The notes under the pieces are model-generated. The model worked only from the letters and a program-made list of their open reading frames with translations. It did no database searches and was not told where the DNA came from. A program made the position numbers and the translations under genes. From assembly GCA_022578605.1 (NCBI GenBank), contig MU394058.1, forward strand, positions 310,001 through 374,000: a stretch of 64,000 nucleotides of DNA, given 5' to 3'. The stretch's first letter is position 1; each line of letters opens with the position of its first letter. The stretch is from Camillea tinctor (lineage: Eukaryota; Ascomycota; Sordariomycetes; Xylariales; Xylariaceae). This document shows, piece by piece, positions 22,103 to 33,813 of the stretch.

Positions 22103-23993
22103 ACAGCAACAGCAGGGGCAACAAGGGCAGCAACAACAGGGGCAGCAAGCACAGGGGCAACAACCTCAGGGGCAGCAGCCTCAGCAACCTCAGCAGCCTC
22201 AACAACCCCAACAACCCCAACAACCTCAACCTCTACAGCCTGGACTGACGTTCCCTCAATCGCAACAGGCTCAACAACCTCTGCCTCTACAACCCGGACT
22301 GACATTCCCTCAACCACAGCAGCCACAGCAGCCCGCCAACCCTAACCCAGCTGGGTCACCTTCTAGTGGTAGCGGTGGTTCACCAGGCTCCCTTGCCGAC
22401 CCGATTCTAGATCCAGTCATGCTTAATGTTGTAGGTTCTAATCCAGCCGTTAATTTGGGAGGTGGGCAAGCAGGCCAACAGTACATACTGGGCCCCATTC
22501 CAGCGGGCATGTCAACTCAGAGGATGCTAAACTGCTCTTTAATCGACTCCAATGATCCACCTATCCCTCCCAACGATGACAGGATTCCGGACTACCAGGA
22601 GGCATGGGAAGCAGCGAAGATGGTTGTTGAAGATGGAGGGCATCTTGATCTGCAGAAGATATTTAACGACCTTCGCCAGGATATCACCAATAACGTTTCA
22701 ATCGGAGACAGCAACTCCTTCAGAACCATCTCCGGTGCCCACATGGATAATAGAACGAAGCACATAATGGGTTTGCCGGTTGTTGTCACAGGCACCATTG
22801 GCCCACAGATGGGCGAGCAGCTCAATGTTAACAACGCTGCAGTCATTGACGCTTCGAAAGTACCGACTGAGCAGCAACCCGAGCAGGGTCCACGAAGACC
22901 TCTGTTCGCGGAGCCCGCCGGCCCGAATGTGTGGAACAACGACAACCCGCACCCCAACCCACAAGCCCTGCCCGTCATGCGAAACATCAGTCTATACGGG
23001 GCAAAGACCGCCGCACCTCCAGGTCAGCAGTGCCAGGCCTGGACCCGCCGGAACAGCCCCAACGGACAACCGCGGCTGTGCGGCGCGGTGGTGAACGTCA
23101 ACTGCTGCGAGGACACCACGCACGCGCCCAAAGACGGGTACATCTGCGACGACTGCAACCAGGAGAGCATCACCGAGTACACCAACGCATTCAAGGACAT
23201 CTGGATGCGGCTGCGGATCTACGCGTGCAACCAATGCGCCGCGCAATCCGGCGACCCGCACATGTACCACGACACCGGCGCGCGGGTGTACGGGCTGCCG
23301 CCCTTCACCGCGCACGCGGACGACCCGGGCACGCCGGCGATCGCGAACCCGGCGCCGTCGGGCCTCTTCGGGGCGGCGTACGCGGCGGTGCCGGCGACCA
23401 AGGGGGCGTTCATGGGCGCGCCGCTGCCGGTGTCGGGGTGCTCGTGCGCGCAGAAGTTCTTCGGCCGCGCGCTGTGCAAGCCGCACCGGCTGGGCCACAT
23501 GAGCCGGACGGTCGAGGCGCTGGAGCGCATGGAGCGGTACGTGGCGCGGCGCTTCGGCGGCGGCGTGAAGTGCTTCCTGTGCGAGGACCGGCCCAGCATG
23601 CCGGTCGCGTCGTTTGCGTGGACGGCCGAGCGCTACTGCTACGCGTGCGTCGCGTGCCAGGAGCTGGTCACCACGGACGCCCAGGGCAAGGGCGTGATCC
23701 CGCTCCCGGAGGGCGGCTTCCAGGTTCTGCAGCCTCCCGCGGGTGACGGGGGTGATGTTGAGATGGGCGGCGGAGACGATGGGGGCGATGGGGGCGCCGG
23801 TGGGGGTGATGTCGAGATGGGCGGAGACGATGGCGGTGATGATGATGATGATAACTTCGGCGGCCTCTTCGGCGACGACGGGTCTAGTCCGCTCGCTCCC
23901 GGCTTTTTCAACCTCGGCCCTCAGAATATGAGCTCTGGCAATGACGATGGCGGAAACCAGGGTGGTTCTGGTGGCGGTCTTTGGGACATTTAA
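20208..23993 (+). CDS. Large protein with five Zn2Cys6-like clusters, polyQ and a Cys-rich C-terminus
   Basis: An uninterrupted frame of 1261 aa that I do not recognise. Five cysteine clusters resemble the fungal C-x2-C-x6-C...C-x2-C-x6-C binuclear zinc pattern, at residues ~52-80, 243-275 (textbook spacing), 295-330, 435-469 and 496-523. A Pro/Gln-rich linker (~82-235) separates the first two. Basic segments GTKRKRKNPG (~384) and NKRRKTT (~415) look like nuclear signals around an acidic DEQ-rich stretch. A Gln tract with PQQ repeats spans ~600-710. A second Cys-rich region at ~940-1150 has CxxC pairs at ~980, 1007, 1122 and 1147. The tail is Gly/Asp-rich. Ordinary Zn2Cys6 regulators have one cluster near the N-terminus and a fungal-TF middle homology domain, which I do not see. 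A nuclear zinc protein is likely; DNA binding is unproven. The 3' third is very GC-rich. Confidence 0.85.
22051..22114 (+). repeat. CAG/CAA microsatellite encoding polyQ
   Basis: A nearly pure (GCA)n run followed by mixed CAA/CAG lies in frame inside the cysteine-cluster gene and codes for an uninterrupted Gln tract of about 20 residues. Degenerate QG and PQQ repeats continue to about 22330. Allele length is likely variable. Confidence 0.9.
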
Positions 23994-25400
23994 GGTGAGT
24001 TGTTGAACCCCCCCCCCCTTCCCCCCTTTTCCCTTTTCCCTTTTCCCTTTCCCTTACCCTTACCCTTACCCCTGAAAAATAGAAAAAAAAAGGTGAGTCG
24101 AAAGAGAACCTACACGAAAGTATGAGTGGTAAGTGGAGGTAAGCTAGAAACTTTTACTATTTTCCTTTTTCCCTCCTTTTTTGTCTCTTGTTTTAGCTGT
24201 TGTTTCCCGTCTCATATTTTGGGAAGAATAGGATATATCTCCGTTATTATTTTTAAGTGAGTATTTTCATATCTGTCATTGTTTTTTAGTTGCAAGAAAA
24301 AAAAACCACATAAACACCTAACTAGGTAGGTACATAAAAAAGATGTTGGAAAAAACTTGTAAAAACATAGCTCAAGTTCAATAAAAAAAAGTTCAAAATT
24401 ATTTCATTCTGTATTCTGCTTTCGGTGAAGAAAACGTGACATTGATAATATCGTTTCCATGGAATCACTAGAGGCGTCATAATACACAGTGACTTTTCTC
24501 CTTTTCTCCTTTTCTCTCCACTCTATTCTCACTACACCGATATGCCTTAAGACTTCTTCCTGTCTTGAGATTTCTTTCTCTTCACTTCTGATCTTTGCTA
24601 ACTTGTAATATGATCTGCAAAGGAAAAGTGAGATTCTCTCTGACAAATAAGCAGCTATCTGGGAACGAACTAGTCTCTCACAAGGACCAGCAACATTGCT
24701 TTCCTTCTTTTACCTTAAAACAGCTATCACGTTAGGTATAGTATCTAGTCTCATATATCTTTCGCTATTACCCTAACATGTTTCATGAATTCTACACAAC
24801 AAATAAAGAGAATGTGAGCATTACCTTACGCATAGCAGGACTCCACAGCGGTATATATGTAATACCGAATGGAAAACCTTGGAACGCCTCGCTATAATGC
24901 GAAGTGGATCTCATCTGGATAGGGGGGTTTGGTGACAAAGACAGGTCGTTTCAAGATGAGATTGGCTTAAACTGGTTCTTTGTCTTCTAGTTGTTCCAGG
25001 ATGTCCTAGACTTTCGCCACTGTAGTGGACAAGGGACCACTCCCACACGCTGGTATATTTTTTCGCAAGCGCAGGCGATGGTTGGCCGTAGAGTGCAGAA
25101 GCTCCAATCCATATTCTAATAGACGCTATTGCGTATATATGAAAATAGAACGTTTTGATTATGCAGTTTATAGGGAATGGATAATTTGAGTTCGCTTCTC
25201 AGACATGAGGCATGTTATATCCTCTCTTGTATAATCCCGATAACCATAGATCCCGATGGTTAATATAGTACGATTTTTGAATTACCACATCCGCAATTAT
25301 TGTTTATCCAGTCCAAATCCATAAACTACATATATATATATGTGTGTGTGTGTGTGTGGCTAAAGAAAAAGAAAAAACACCCAGTTTAGGGGGCGGGCCT
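23994..25400. other. Intergenic region, convergent gene ends
   Basis: Lies between the 3' ends of the cysteine-cluster gene (plus) and the permease (minus). It contains a C/T tract at 24010-24072 whose last part is (CCCTTA)3, and a TATATG/TG dinucleotide run near 25330-25357. The 80-aa ORF at 24404-24646 has no coding signature. Confidence 0.6.
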
Positions 25401-27252
25401 TCAACTCGTCTCACCCTCCATAGCAGCCAGCCTCTTTCTCACCCAGTAGAACCCCAGCCCCAGGACCCACAGCACGACCAGCACGACGGCGAGGGTGGGG
25501 GCAAATATAGCGCCCCGGACGACAACAAAACCGCTAACCAACGCAAACACGAGAGGCACGAGGATGAAGGGCTTGTAGGGCCGGCGCAGCTGGGGCTCGC
25601 GCCACCGCAGCACCACGGCGCCTACCACGGTCAGGAAGAAGAATGAGTACTCACCGAGCCCGTTGAACGTGAGCAGGGCGCGGAAGTTGCCTAGCAGGAT
25701 GTAGAGAGCGGACAGGATGGTCGAGAGGATGATGGCGTTGAGGGGGGCGTCTGATTTCGTTGCCGACTGAGACGGGGCTGGTTCATCGTGCGGTTCGGCT
25801 CGGGCTGAGGTCCCGACGTAACCCAAGAAGGCGAAGGGTCGGGGCATCCACCCCATGTTCGCGGCGGCGACGGCCATGCGCCCCGCCACGAAGGAGTTGC
25901 CTAGTAGAGAGCCGGCTACTACCAGGCAGATGAGGACTGCGGCTACGATGCCGAAGCCCCGGCCTAGGAGGCGGGTGATGGCGGTCTTTTATTTGGGAGA
26001 GATAGATATTTAGTAGCTGTTGCCCTGACAAAATAAGGAGTGGGACGAAATGCGGATATGAGATTACTCACCACTGCGACACTGTCCGTCGTGGACACGA
26101 CATTCCAAGGGAGTAAGATGTAGTAGGCCGCATTGGCGGTTATGAAGCACAGGACTATCGTAGGAATAGCTGTGTTTAGCGCGAGCGGGAGTTGGTGTGC
26201 GGGGGCCGACAGCTCGGCTGTGATATATATAGCCTATATTTGAGTAATTAGAAGATATTCTGTAGTGAAAGCGCAAACCTGCAGGCTCCTACCTTATCCC
26301 AGCCCGAATATGCCCAGAGAGCCCCATAGAGTGCAGTAGAATAGTGACCGAGTAGTTCCCAATCGCTCAGCTGGTCCCAATCTGTCTTGCTTCCATCTAT
26401 GTCGACACTGGGTCTGTTCCCAAACCAGGGCTTAGTGAACCAATCCCGGCCGCCGACGTCGTCTCTCTCAGGGTCCGCCAGCTGAATACCGACGACCACT
26501 ATACCAGCCAAGACCACCGCGGCAATGGTGACGAACTTGGTAACCACGAAGAAGCTGTTCAGCCGCGTGCTCGCTTTAGTGCTGATGGAGTTAGCCACGT
26601 TGACTACGACGAGGACCAGCACGGACAGGAGCTTGTGCTCGATCCTGGATGACTGGTCCGTCACGCCGGCAGCAGAGTAGATGCTCTCGATGAAGACGAT
26701 GCTGAGAATCGCCAACGTCGCCGGCATCACGGCTACGATCCAGGTCCAAGCTGCCAGGAAGCCGAAGACATCACCGTAGATGTACTTGAGATAGGGTTGC
26801 ACGCCACCTATGAAGACGGGTCAGCACGGCCACCACTGGTTTTGCTTTTAGTGCTGGTGTAAGACAAACATCATCGTCGTTATCCGACGGTGTCAATTAG
26901 TTAGGGGAGAGGGGGTTATTTTACCTTCACCCGGGATCGCGACCCCCAGCTCCGTCATGGTGCTAGCCCCCGTCCACGCGAGCATCCCTCCGATGAGCCA
27001 GACGACCAGGGCTATACCGGGAGATGGGACATTCGTGTCGATGGACCCGGGGGACGTGAATATGCCACTCCCGATCACAATGCTGATCACAATGGCGAAG
27101 GCCTCGCCCGCACCCAGGTTTCTAGTAAACGAGCCACTTCTTCCCTGCTCTTCCGGGAGAGCGGTGGTTTCGCCATCATCAGCATCTGGCAAGTTGACTT
27201 CCCGCTCTTGATCAGCAAGCAGAGGCCGCGAGGGGTCGTTATCCGAGGTCAT
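25401..27252 (-). CDS. Amino-acid permease (APC superfamily, Mup1/LAT-like)
   Basis: Exons (minus) are 26925-27252, 26293-26807, 26072-26233 and 25401-25985, giving 529 aa. All phases close: IPGEG|GVQPYLKYIYG, YSGWDK|AIYITAELS and VSTTDSVAV|TAITRLLG. The hydrophilic N-terminus (~65 aa, acidic) leads into TM1 with IVIGSGIFTSPG, the unwound-helix substrate motif of APC transporters, and about 12 membrane helices follow. The layout, and the motifs GWDK..Y..AEL (TM6 side) and GRMAVAAANMGWMP, match fungal high-affinity methionine permease-like/LAT proteins that import neutral amino acids at the plasma membrane. The substrate cannot be read from sequence. ATG 27252 was chosen; in-frame codons upstream give only a TTG. 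Branch-like CTAAT/CTAAC elements lie in the introns. Confidence 0.93.
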
Positions 27253-28341
27253 TTTGTATCTTCCTTCCTCTCTTTTCCGTTGAGATGAGCCCAAGCTAAA
27301 CGGTTAGGGCTTCATAGAAGTGCGGTTTCTTGTATGACTAATGACAAAGTAAATAAAAATAGATTAAAAAGGAGATTGGGTCCGAGGATGTGTTATTTAC
27401 TTACTATTGCTCAAGCGGGATCACGCAATTCCTTAGCTGGCGCGGGGAAGGGGGATAATGGATACATGCATAATCCAGCTGTGCACTGGTTATTTGCATA
27501 TGGGGTTGGACAAGTTGTATTATATAGACTTGTTCATTAAAAGATCAAGTCTCACTTCACACCCTCCTTCATATCAATCTCATAAACTTCATCGCTTGCT
27601 ATATTATAATTAGTGGGCTGGAATTCACTTATATCCTAGAGCGCTCTAATATGGCTAGAAACCTGGATTTAAGACATTTAGAGTAGTCTCATGAGTTGAT
27701 GAGTTCCTAATGCCTCCGCATACTACACTTCGATAATTGCATATGATCAACATACTCCTTGCCCCCTTTTTGGAGGGATTCTGAAATATTAGGCTGTGTC
27801 TACTTTCGGGTATTATCAATGCTAGATAGGCTCCCTTCTCCCACAACCCCGGAGAATTTTTCAGTTGTCCATATAGGGTTTCTATTGCATGCCTGGGGAA
27901 TTGTCTTTCCCTCTTCTTAACTATGCTCATTATTGACTTACACAGATACAGACGTTATTCTTATTTAGTGAGGCTTACCCATGCAACTTTGTGAATTCTC
28001 GGAATACAGGTGCCGAGGGGAAGCGGTTACGATAGCTATGCTGTAATAAGAAATATGGATTCATGATCAAGACTATAGTTATGTAAATTTTTTCACGGTA
28101 TCTAATATGGTACTGCCTCCTTCTTGTTTTTTTTTTTTTTTTTTTCGTAACTTTAGAAACATCATTTTAAAGTACATATATGGCATGATGGTTACAAGTA
28201 AATAGGTGGTTTTTAGTATGACATATAAACGATATTCGTACTAACATAAGCGTAGATAATTCTTTTTTTCATAAAAAAATGTGCTTCAAGCCATTATGTA
28301 TGCGACGTTGGGGGCATGGTCAACGGTCAGCAACCACGGTC
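27253..28341. other. Intergenic region between permease promoter and hypothetical gene 3' end
   Basis: No gene seen. The permease promoter should lie at about 27260-27600. There is a 19-T run at 28127-28145; the remainder is AT-rich single-copy-looking DNA. Confidence 0.6.
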
Positions 28342-29049
28342 TCAGGCCGGGACAATGAAACTATCCACAACCCCGTGACTATCCCCAACATCGTCACCAT
28401 CAGTATCCTCAGGCACCAGCTGCCGATGGCTGTCCCACTGGTAGCCCGGCGGGGTAATCGGTTTCGGTCCTCCGTGCTGGTAGGTATACACGTCGTCCAT
28501 GAGCGGGAACGAGAGCACCTCGTCCTGGGTGAGGGACTCACGATAGATGTAGTCGTCGAGCAGACAGTATGACATCCACAGCTGGTGGGGGACGCGCGGG
28601 GGCTTGCAAGCGGGTCGTCTCCGGTGCTCCATATCCGGGATCCAACGATCGCCGCGCTGCAAATGGTCCGCTGCGTCGGCGTCGTCGTCCGAGCCGAAGA
28701 TGTCGTCCATGAATTTCTTTTCGGGTCTCGGCTTGCGGCCGAGTCGGCCTCTTTTCGCTCGCGGCGAGTTTAGGTCGGTTTTCGGAGATGGCTTCGGCGA
28801 GGCGAGGCCGATGCCCAATAGTTTCGATTGCTCTAGCCAAGCGGTGTCGGCATCCATGGCATCAACTCTCTTCATTAGGGTCGCTTTCAGCTTGTCTTTC
28901 GCCTTAGAACGGGAGCTTCGAGATTTTGACACTCCTTTCTTCGCAAAGGCTGCTGCTGCCTTGTGGTTCTCCTTTCGGCCGTCTCGGACTGCCCTCAGCG
29001 GCTGGTTGCGCGTGGGGGTACGCGGATTACTACCTTTGTCCTTTGCCAT
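28342..29049 (-). CDS. Hypothetical basic/acidic protein, 235 aa
   Basis: Single-exon frame starting at ATG 29049 (MAKDKGSNPRTP); the frame also runs to a TTG three codons upstream. The first ~65 residues are rich in Lys, Arg and Ser, typical of a nuclear or nucleic-acid-binding tail. A second basic patch SPRAKRGRLGRKPRPEKK precedes MDDIFGSDDDADAADH, an acidic run. The C-terminal third is better ordered, with PHQLWMSYCLLDDYIYRES, LSFPLMDDVYTYQHG and ITPPGYQWDS, then an acidic end. No known domain is recognised. The gene lies between the permease and the coiled-coil gene, all on the minus strand and well separated. GC content and codon use are higher than the flanks, supporting a real gene. 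Confidence 0.65.
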   Translation of the reverse strand: MAKDKGSNPRTPTRNQPLRAVRDGRKENHKAAAAFAKKGVSKSRSSRSKAKDKLKATLMKRVDAMDADTAWLEQSKLLGIGLASPKPSPKTDLNSPRAKRGRLGRKPRPEKKFMDDIFGSDDDADAADHLQRGDRWIPDMEHRRRPACKPPRVPHQLWMSYCLLDDYIYRESLTQDEVLSFPLMDDVYTYQHGGPKPITPPGYQWDSHRQLVPEDTDGDDVGDSHGVVDSFIVPA

Positions 29050-29953
29050 TTTCTTCAACTCGATCCTCTAGATTCAATGAGTTCACTTCGTGTTAATGCG
29101 AATTGCTGGTGTCTGAAGCTATACAATTTTCAGTTGAGCCTTTATCCTGCAACATCGGGGGCATATATGTTAAAACTAAGAACTGTCGCACGATAAAGAG
29201 ACTTGCACATCCTTTGTTCCTAAATTAGAACCAACGTGAATTACTTCTGCTTTGTTCATCTTTCCAGTGTTTACCAGAACCATTGAAACACCTTGGTAGT
29301 GGAGACTCTCGTCGAATTAGCGGTTACTAAATGCATCAAAGAAGTTGTAATGATAACGTGTTTGGCTCTTGCGAATTGACATCTGTGACAGGTTCATTAA
29401 GAATTTCAGGTATGATTAGTGACCTGTTCCATACAACTTGCGTTCTCTTAATTGGTGAAAGTTAGATGTTAAATAGATCTTGAATAAGACCCAATTCATT
29501 GGGCGATATGATATCCAAAAATTACGTTGACAAGCCTTCTGTTTTTCCCATAGTGATAATGAATTGAGCGAACTTGGGATAATATCAAACTAAAATCACG
29601 GGTTGTAAGAAAAGTATAACCCGCAACTTTTTATTATAGGATTATAAGGGGTAAGTCTTAACATGCTAGATACTACTTTACGATAAAATCTAGTAGGTAC
29701 CTAGATATATAGTAGTTCGATAACTTCGGTCGTCGCCCCCTGAAAAGGGACAATAATACATCTATAGCTCGTGGCTATTAGTTCTATTATGACTAATGAA
29801 AGAGTTTCTTTCTGAATTATCTATGCAAAGTCTTGCAGTACTTGACTTCATATGTTCAATACTTCCAGCATCCTAATATGACCCAAACCAACCTATCCAG
29901 GCTTCTCCACTACCCCATCGACCTCTACTTTACCCCCCCTTTCCCCTCTATTC
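29050..29953. other. Intergenic region
   Basis: Promoter side of the hypothetical gene and 3' flank of the coiled-coil gene. AT-rich; no ORF, RNA or repeat that I can support. Confidence 0.6.
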
Positions 29954-31582
29954 CTATCCTTCATGTGGAAGAATCTGCGGCAACGCACCCAGATACGTAT
30001 TCTCCGAGAGCGCGCGCCCCCCAACCTGCTCCGCGATCCAACTAATGCTGAGCCCCTCCTCCTCAGCCTTCTCCACAGACCCCACGACAATAGAATGCAC
30101 CTGTATGCCCTCGCCCCTGAAGCGCCTGCACGTAGCCCGCAGGCTCTTCGCGGGGGGTGAATCCATAGCGTGGCCGAGCAGCACGACGACCTTGGGCAGG
30201 CTCTCGAACCGGCCGGGCTCCGCGCGGAGGGTGTTGTACGCGGAGGCGAGGCAGCGCTCGTAGCTCGACGTGCCGCCCGCGGGCGCGCCCTCGAGCGTGT
30301 CGAGCGCGAGCCGGTGCGGGCGCTCCCACGCGCTGACGGAGACCTGGTGCGAGCCGCGGCAGCCGTGCGACACGGTGGCCACGAGCGCGAGGCTGTGGTT
30401 CAGCGAGATGTAGTGCACGAGCGTGCGGTAGACCGCTTTGATGGACGGGAGGTGCGCGTGCGCGCTCCGGCCCAGATCGACGCCGATGACGATGAGCTCT
30501 GTGGGTGGGGCGCTGGGGACGGTGGCAGGGGGGCTTGCAGGTTGTGTGCCGTCTTGTTGCGGGCTAGATCCGTTGGCGCGGGATCGGGTGAGTGTGGTTA
30601 CCGTCTCTCTGAGCTTGAGGATCTGGGCCTCCAGGGTCGAGGATCGGGACAGGGCATCGCTGTATAGCGAGTGCAAGATTGCAATGTCGATAGCCGTGGC
30701 TGGTCTCGCAGAATTTGAGCTCGCTTCTTCGTTTGCAGCCGATGCGAGTTTGGTTAGTGCACTCTGGAGCTTTGACTCCACGGATACAAGCTTCTCCTGA
30801 AGGGTGGTCTCCTTGACTGTTGCTTTAGAGAGCTTGGAATCTTTCACAGCAATGGAAGCATTGAGTGTCTTAATGCTGGCCTCCCTTTCCTTCAGCTTTT
30901 GGATAGTTTGGTCTAGTACAGTTTTCAAAGCGGCCAGCTTAGTGTCATAATCATTGATCAAGCGGTCAGTCTCATCTTTGAAGCCGACCATATTATTGTG
31001 GAACTCTTGCTCTAAGCTCCTATACCGGTTGATAAACTCACGCAGCTCACGTATTTTGGTTAGATCACGGGCATGGGTGTTTCTCATCTCATCGTTTGTC
31101 TTATTGGCCTCTTCCAGTGCTCGAAGAAGGTTAGCTTTCTCGACGGCAGCACTGTTGAATTTGCTCTCGAACCAAGAGACTATGCTCTGATTTCTTTTCC
31201 CATGAGATTTAGACTCTTGTGCATCTTCATCACTACCCGATGGTAATTTAGAGACATTTTTCTCATTGAATGCCCAGAGCCCATGCTTGTTGTGGCGAGG
31301 AGTTGCTGATTCGCTCGAAGACGTTTCCTTACCCGCCTTCAAACGCTCTACGGCAGCCTTCCCATCCCAGGAAAATTTAGTCCACAGACGTTTGAAGAAA
31401 TCTTTCACGGACCATGAGCGTAACACCAAGAAAAGTCCTTGGCAGCGGGCGCCAATACGGTAGGCTACCCGACGTATTTGGAAGATGCCGCCTTGAACCG
31501 TTTGCACCATAGAAGCGAGTTGTCTATGTTTAGTACCACTGGTGGCACTATGCTGATGGGGATGGGCCTTTCGGCCCGTCAT
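29954..31582 (-). CDS. Coiled-coil protein with C-terminal vWA-like domain
   Basis: One exon, 542 aa, ATG at 31582. The N-terminus is basic with an amphipathic/hydrophobic stretch (GARCQGLFLVLRSW) followed by FFKRLWTKFSWDGK. Residues ~140-300 form a long coiled coil (EKANLLRALEEANKTND, KLAALKTVLDQTIQKLKERE and onward). After a Pro/Ser linker, residues ~361-542 look like a von Willebrand A fold: hydrophobic strand ELIVIGVDLGRS, a helix, LALVATVSHG, later KVVVLLGHAMDS and IQVHSIVVG. The metal site, normally DxSxS, reads DLGRS, so metal binding is doubtful. No family name is recognised; a scaffold or adaptor role is inference. The 3' half, coding for the vWA part, is much richer in GC than the coiled-coil part. 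Confidence 0.75.
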   Translation of the reverse strand: MTGRKAHPHQHSATSGTKHRQLASMVQTVQGGIFQIRRVAYRIGARCQGLFLVLRSWSVKDFFKRLWTKFSWDGKAAVERLKAGKETSSSESATPRHNKHGLWAFNEKNVSKLPSGSDEDAQESKSHGKRNQSIVSWFESKFNSAAVEKANLLRALEEANKTNDEMRNTHARDLTKIRELREFINRYRSLEQEFHNNMVGFKDETDRLINDYDTKLAALKTVLDQTIQKLKEREASIKTLNASIAVKDSKLSKATVKETTLQEKLVSVESKLQSALTKLASAANEEASSNSARPATAIDIAILHSLYSDALSRSSTLEAQILKLRETVTTLTRSRANGSSPQQDGTQPASPPATVPSAPPTELIVIGVDLGRSAHAHLPSIKAVYRTLVHYISLNHSLALVATVSHGCRGSHQVSVSAWERPHRLALDTLEGAPAGGTSSYERCLASAYNTLRAEPGRFESLPKVVVLLGHAMDSPPAKSLRATCRRFRGEGIQVHSIVVGSVEKAEEEGLSISWIAEQVGGRALSENTYLGALPQILPHEG

Positions 31583-33813
31583 TTCTGCAATAGTAATCTT
31601 GCTCCGGGAGTTACCTAGGTTATGATGAACTCCAATATCAGTATGTAGAGTGACATGGAGCTACCCCCGCTACAAGGTATATCATGATGTTGGAATATAC
31701 CTACCCGGAGAGCAAGATCTATCCTTGCTTTCGGCACTCGGGTGCCGATCTATCAGATCAGCTTTGGATGCTATCACTCGAGAAATTACAGCCCCCATGA
31801 TGATATCGGGTGTGGAAGCTGAGTCGTCGTGTTTTTAGGATAGCCGTCACTTGCACTCCACGGCAGGATGTTTACGGTTGGAAAAGGGCAGCACGCGTTA
31901 AGATAAGTAAAAAAGAAGCTGTTCATCGTATTAAGAAGTTGCAGTGTACCACGCCTTTTGACTTGAGATCTTGTCTTTTGGAGTTAAGTCTGGATGTTTC
32001 TTCTATTTTCTGCTCATGACTAGGCTTCTAACATACTGCAGAGCAGATACTGGTAGATCTAGCCATTGTCTAGTAGTCTCAAATCTAATTTCTTTGTTAA
32101 GTATTAGGATTCTTACAGAATTCTATCGGAACTTCCGTTTAGTTGACATGATACATGACCGGGATTAATGAAATGCACTCAAGCCCCTTTATAGGTTCTA
32201 CTGAGAATTCAGTTTTCCTGTCTTGCCATAGAGTTAGTACATATAGATACCATTTGTGGTAACTCTGGCGGTATCTATATTCATGACCCCTCGCTATTAC
32301 TCTATGTTAGTATGATTTGTACGTCACTTATACCCTTGTTGATCAATATCTACTTCTTGGGAGGAAGTCATATTGACCCCCAACGACAGGGTGTTAGTAC
32401 TAAGTGAAGGCTACATGGTTGGTGACAGTTACATATACGAGCCTTCGGGATTAGATGTTGCGATGTGGATACCCCGATCAAGCGAGACCTACTTAGAACC
32501 GCCAGATGGAAGGAATGCTAACCTGCAGAAGAATGACATGTGATGACTAGAAGGAACCAGTATGTCTGCCAATATCTAGATGTAGAAGGTCTTAGAAATC
32601 AAGCTGCGGACAAGATGCTTATAAAAGGAACAATCGGTGCTACGAGTGTAGCTCTGTTCGAACAGTTTTAAAAGAGTTAGGTATTCTAGTTGTTTAAATA
32701 TGGATATTTACCTCTGGACATTAGAAGATAAATGGTATGCTCAGGAAGTTCAATGATCTCTCGATTCTTCATTGAACCTGGGGCAACGTTTCTATTTGTA
32801 CCGTGCTTAGTGCATGGACATAACATCCATCAAGTCATAAAAAGAGGAGTAGGTATAAAACATTTCCTGGAAACAATGAGTTATTCTGAACTGCAACCTC
32901 TTGCACGGGGTTCCAAGAAGTTTTTGAGACTGAATAATTTCTTGGCCCAAATGTCGGGCAAAGCGTGGTGTGGTGTATTTGGGTCAAGTTAAAAGTGCTG
33001 GTGACATATTATTGATGTGAAGAGGAGAATGTCAGTATGAGAGCGTCTACTAGTGTATGTAGGTAGGTGGTTAATTCGATTTCGTGCATATTACGTCAGA
33101 GCTGTCCAGAATAAGTAGGTACTAGAATCAGACTAGCGTCACAAATACAGAGTGTAATTGTAATGCCTAAGCTCTTTTCACATGTGAAATTCCATTGAAT
33201 TTTAAGGTAACTATGGATACCTCTTACCCATCTTCTGTTGCAAAATCGACTCAATGATGTAATAGAACAGGGGTTCGCCAATCGAATCTTCAACGTAAGC
33301 GAAGCTCGAAACAAATAGGTATTTAGAGGTAGCCCGTAACCTACCTCAAAACAACAAACAAACTGAGCTCTTGTCATTCCACGTACCTTCACTTTTAGCT
33401 ATTTCATACAGTAGCACGATCTAGTACTACTAACTTAGGTAGGCCTAGACTAACGTACCTATGTTAATATAATAAATCAGCTTCTCTTTTCTCTCTTCTA
33501 TCTCCTCTAGAAAGAAACATCACAGCTTCACGTAGTAAGTCTCTCAATTATTTGACACCCTCTTCCTCCTGTTCCCTTGGCTTTTGCAATTCTACCTCAT
33601 CTTCGCCAATATGGTTCAAACTTTATCGACAATATGTTCTATTACATTTATTATGCATCGCAGTGCGAATCTGCTGGCGGCTTGTCTACAAGAGAACGAT
33701 AATCGCAGCTTACATAGTTGTTATAAGCAGTGCTGTAACCCTTCCGTTTACTTATGTCCCCGGACTTCGGCAGTGGATCACCGACAAGAGCAAGAAAATA
33801 TAAATCGCACAGA
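31583..33813. other. Intergenic region upstream of the flavin monooxygenase
   Basis: No supported gene in 2.2 kb. The ORFs 32732-32992 and 33096-33392 are AT-rich and lack splice-consistent partners. Two overlapping frames at 33552-33904 encode hydrophobic peptides, but they start at TTG and are out of frame with the monooxygenase. CT-rich DNA at about 33480-33520 could be the leader of the downstream gene. Confidence 0.5.

Noticed and set aside
21666..22326. Minus-strand ORFs rich in Leu or Ala/Val
   Set aside because: Antisense reading of the CAG/CAA polyQ tract gives poly-Leu and poly-Ala; no independent gene signal.
22931..23746. 271-aa plus-strand ORF and several long opposite-strand ORFs (for example 22992-23498)
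   Set aside because: Arg/Ala/His-rich shadow frames caused by the very GC-rich 3' part of the cysteine-cluster gene, which explains the region better.
24010..24074. CCCTTA repeats resembling a telomere tract
   Set aside because: The unit is TAAGGG/CCCTTA, not the fungal TTAGGG/CCCTAA, and only three copies follow a general C/T tract inside the contig.
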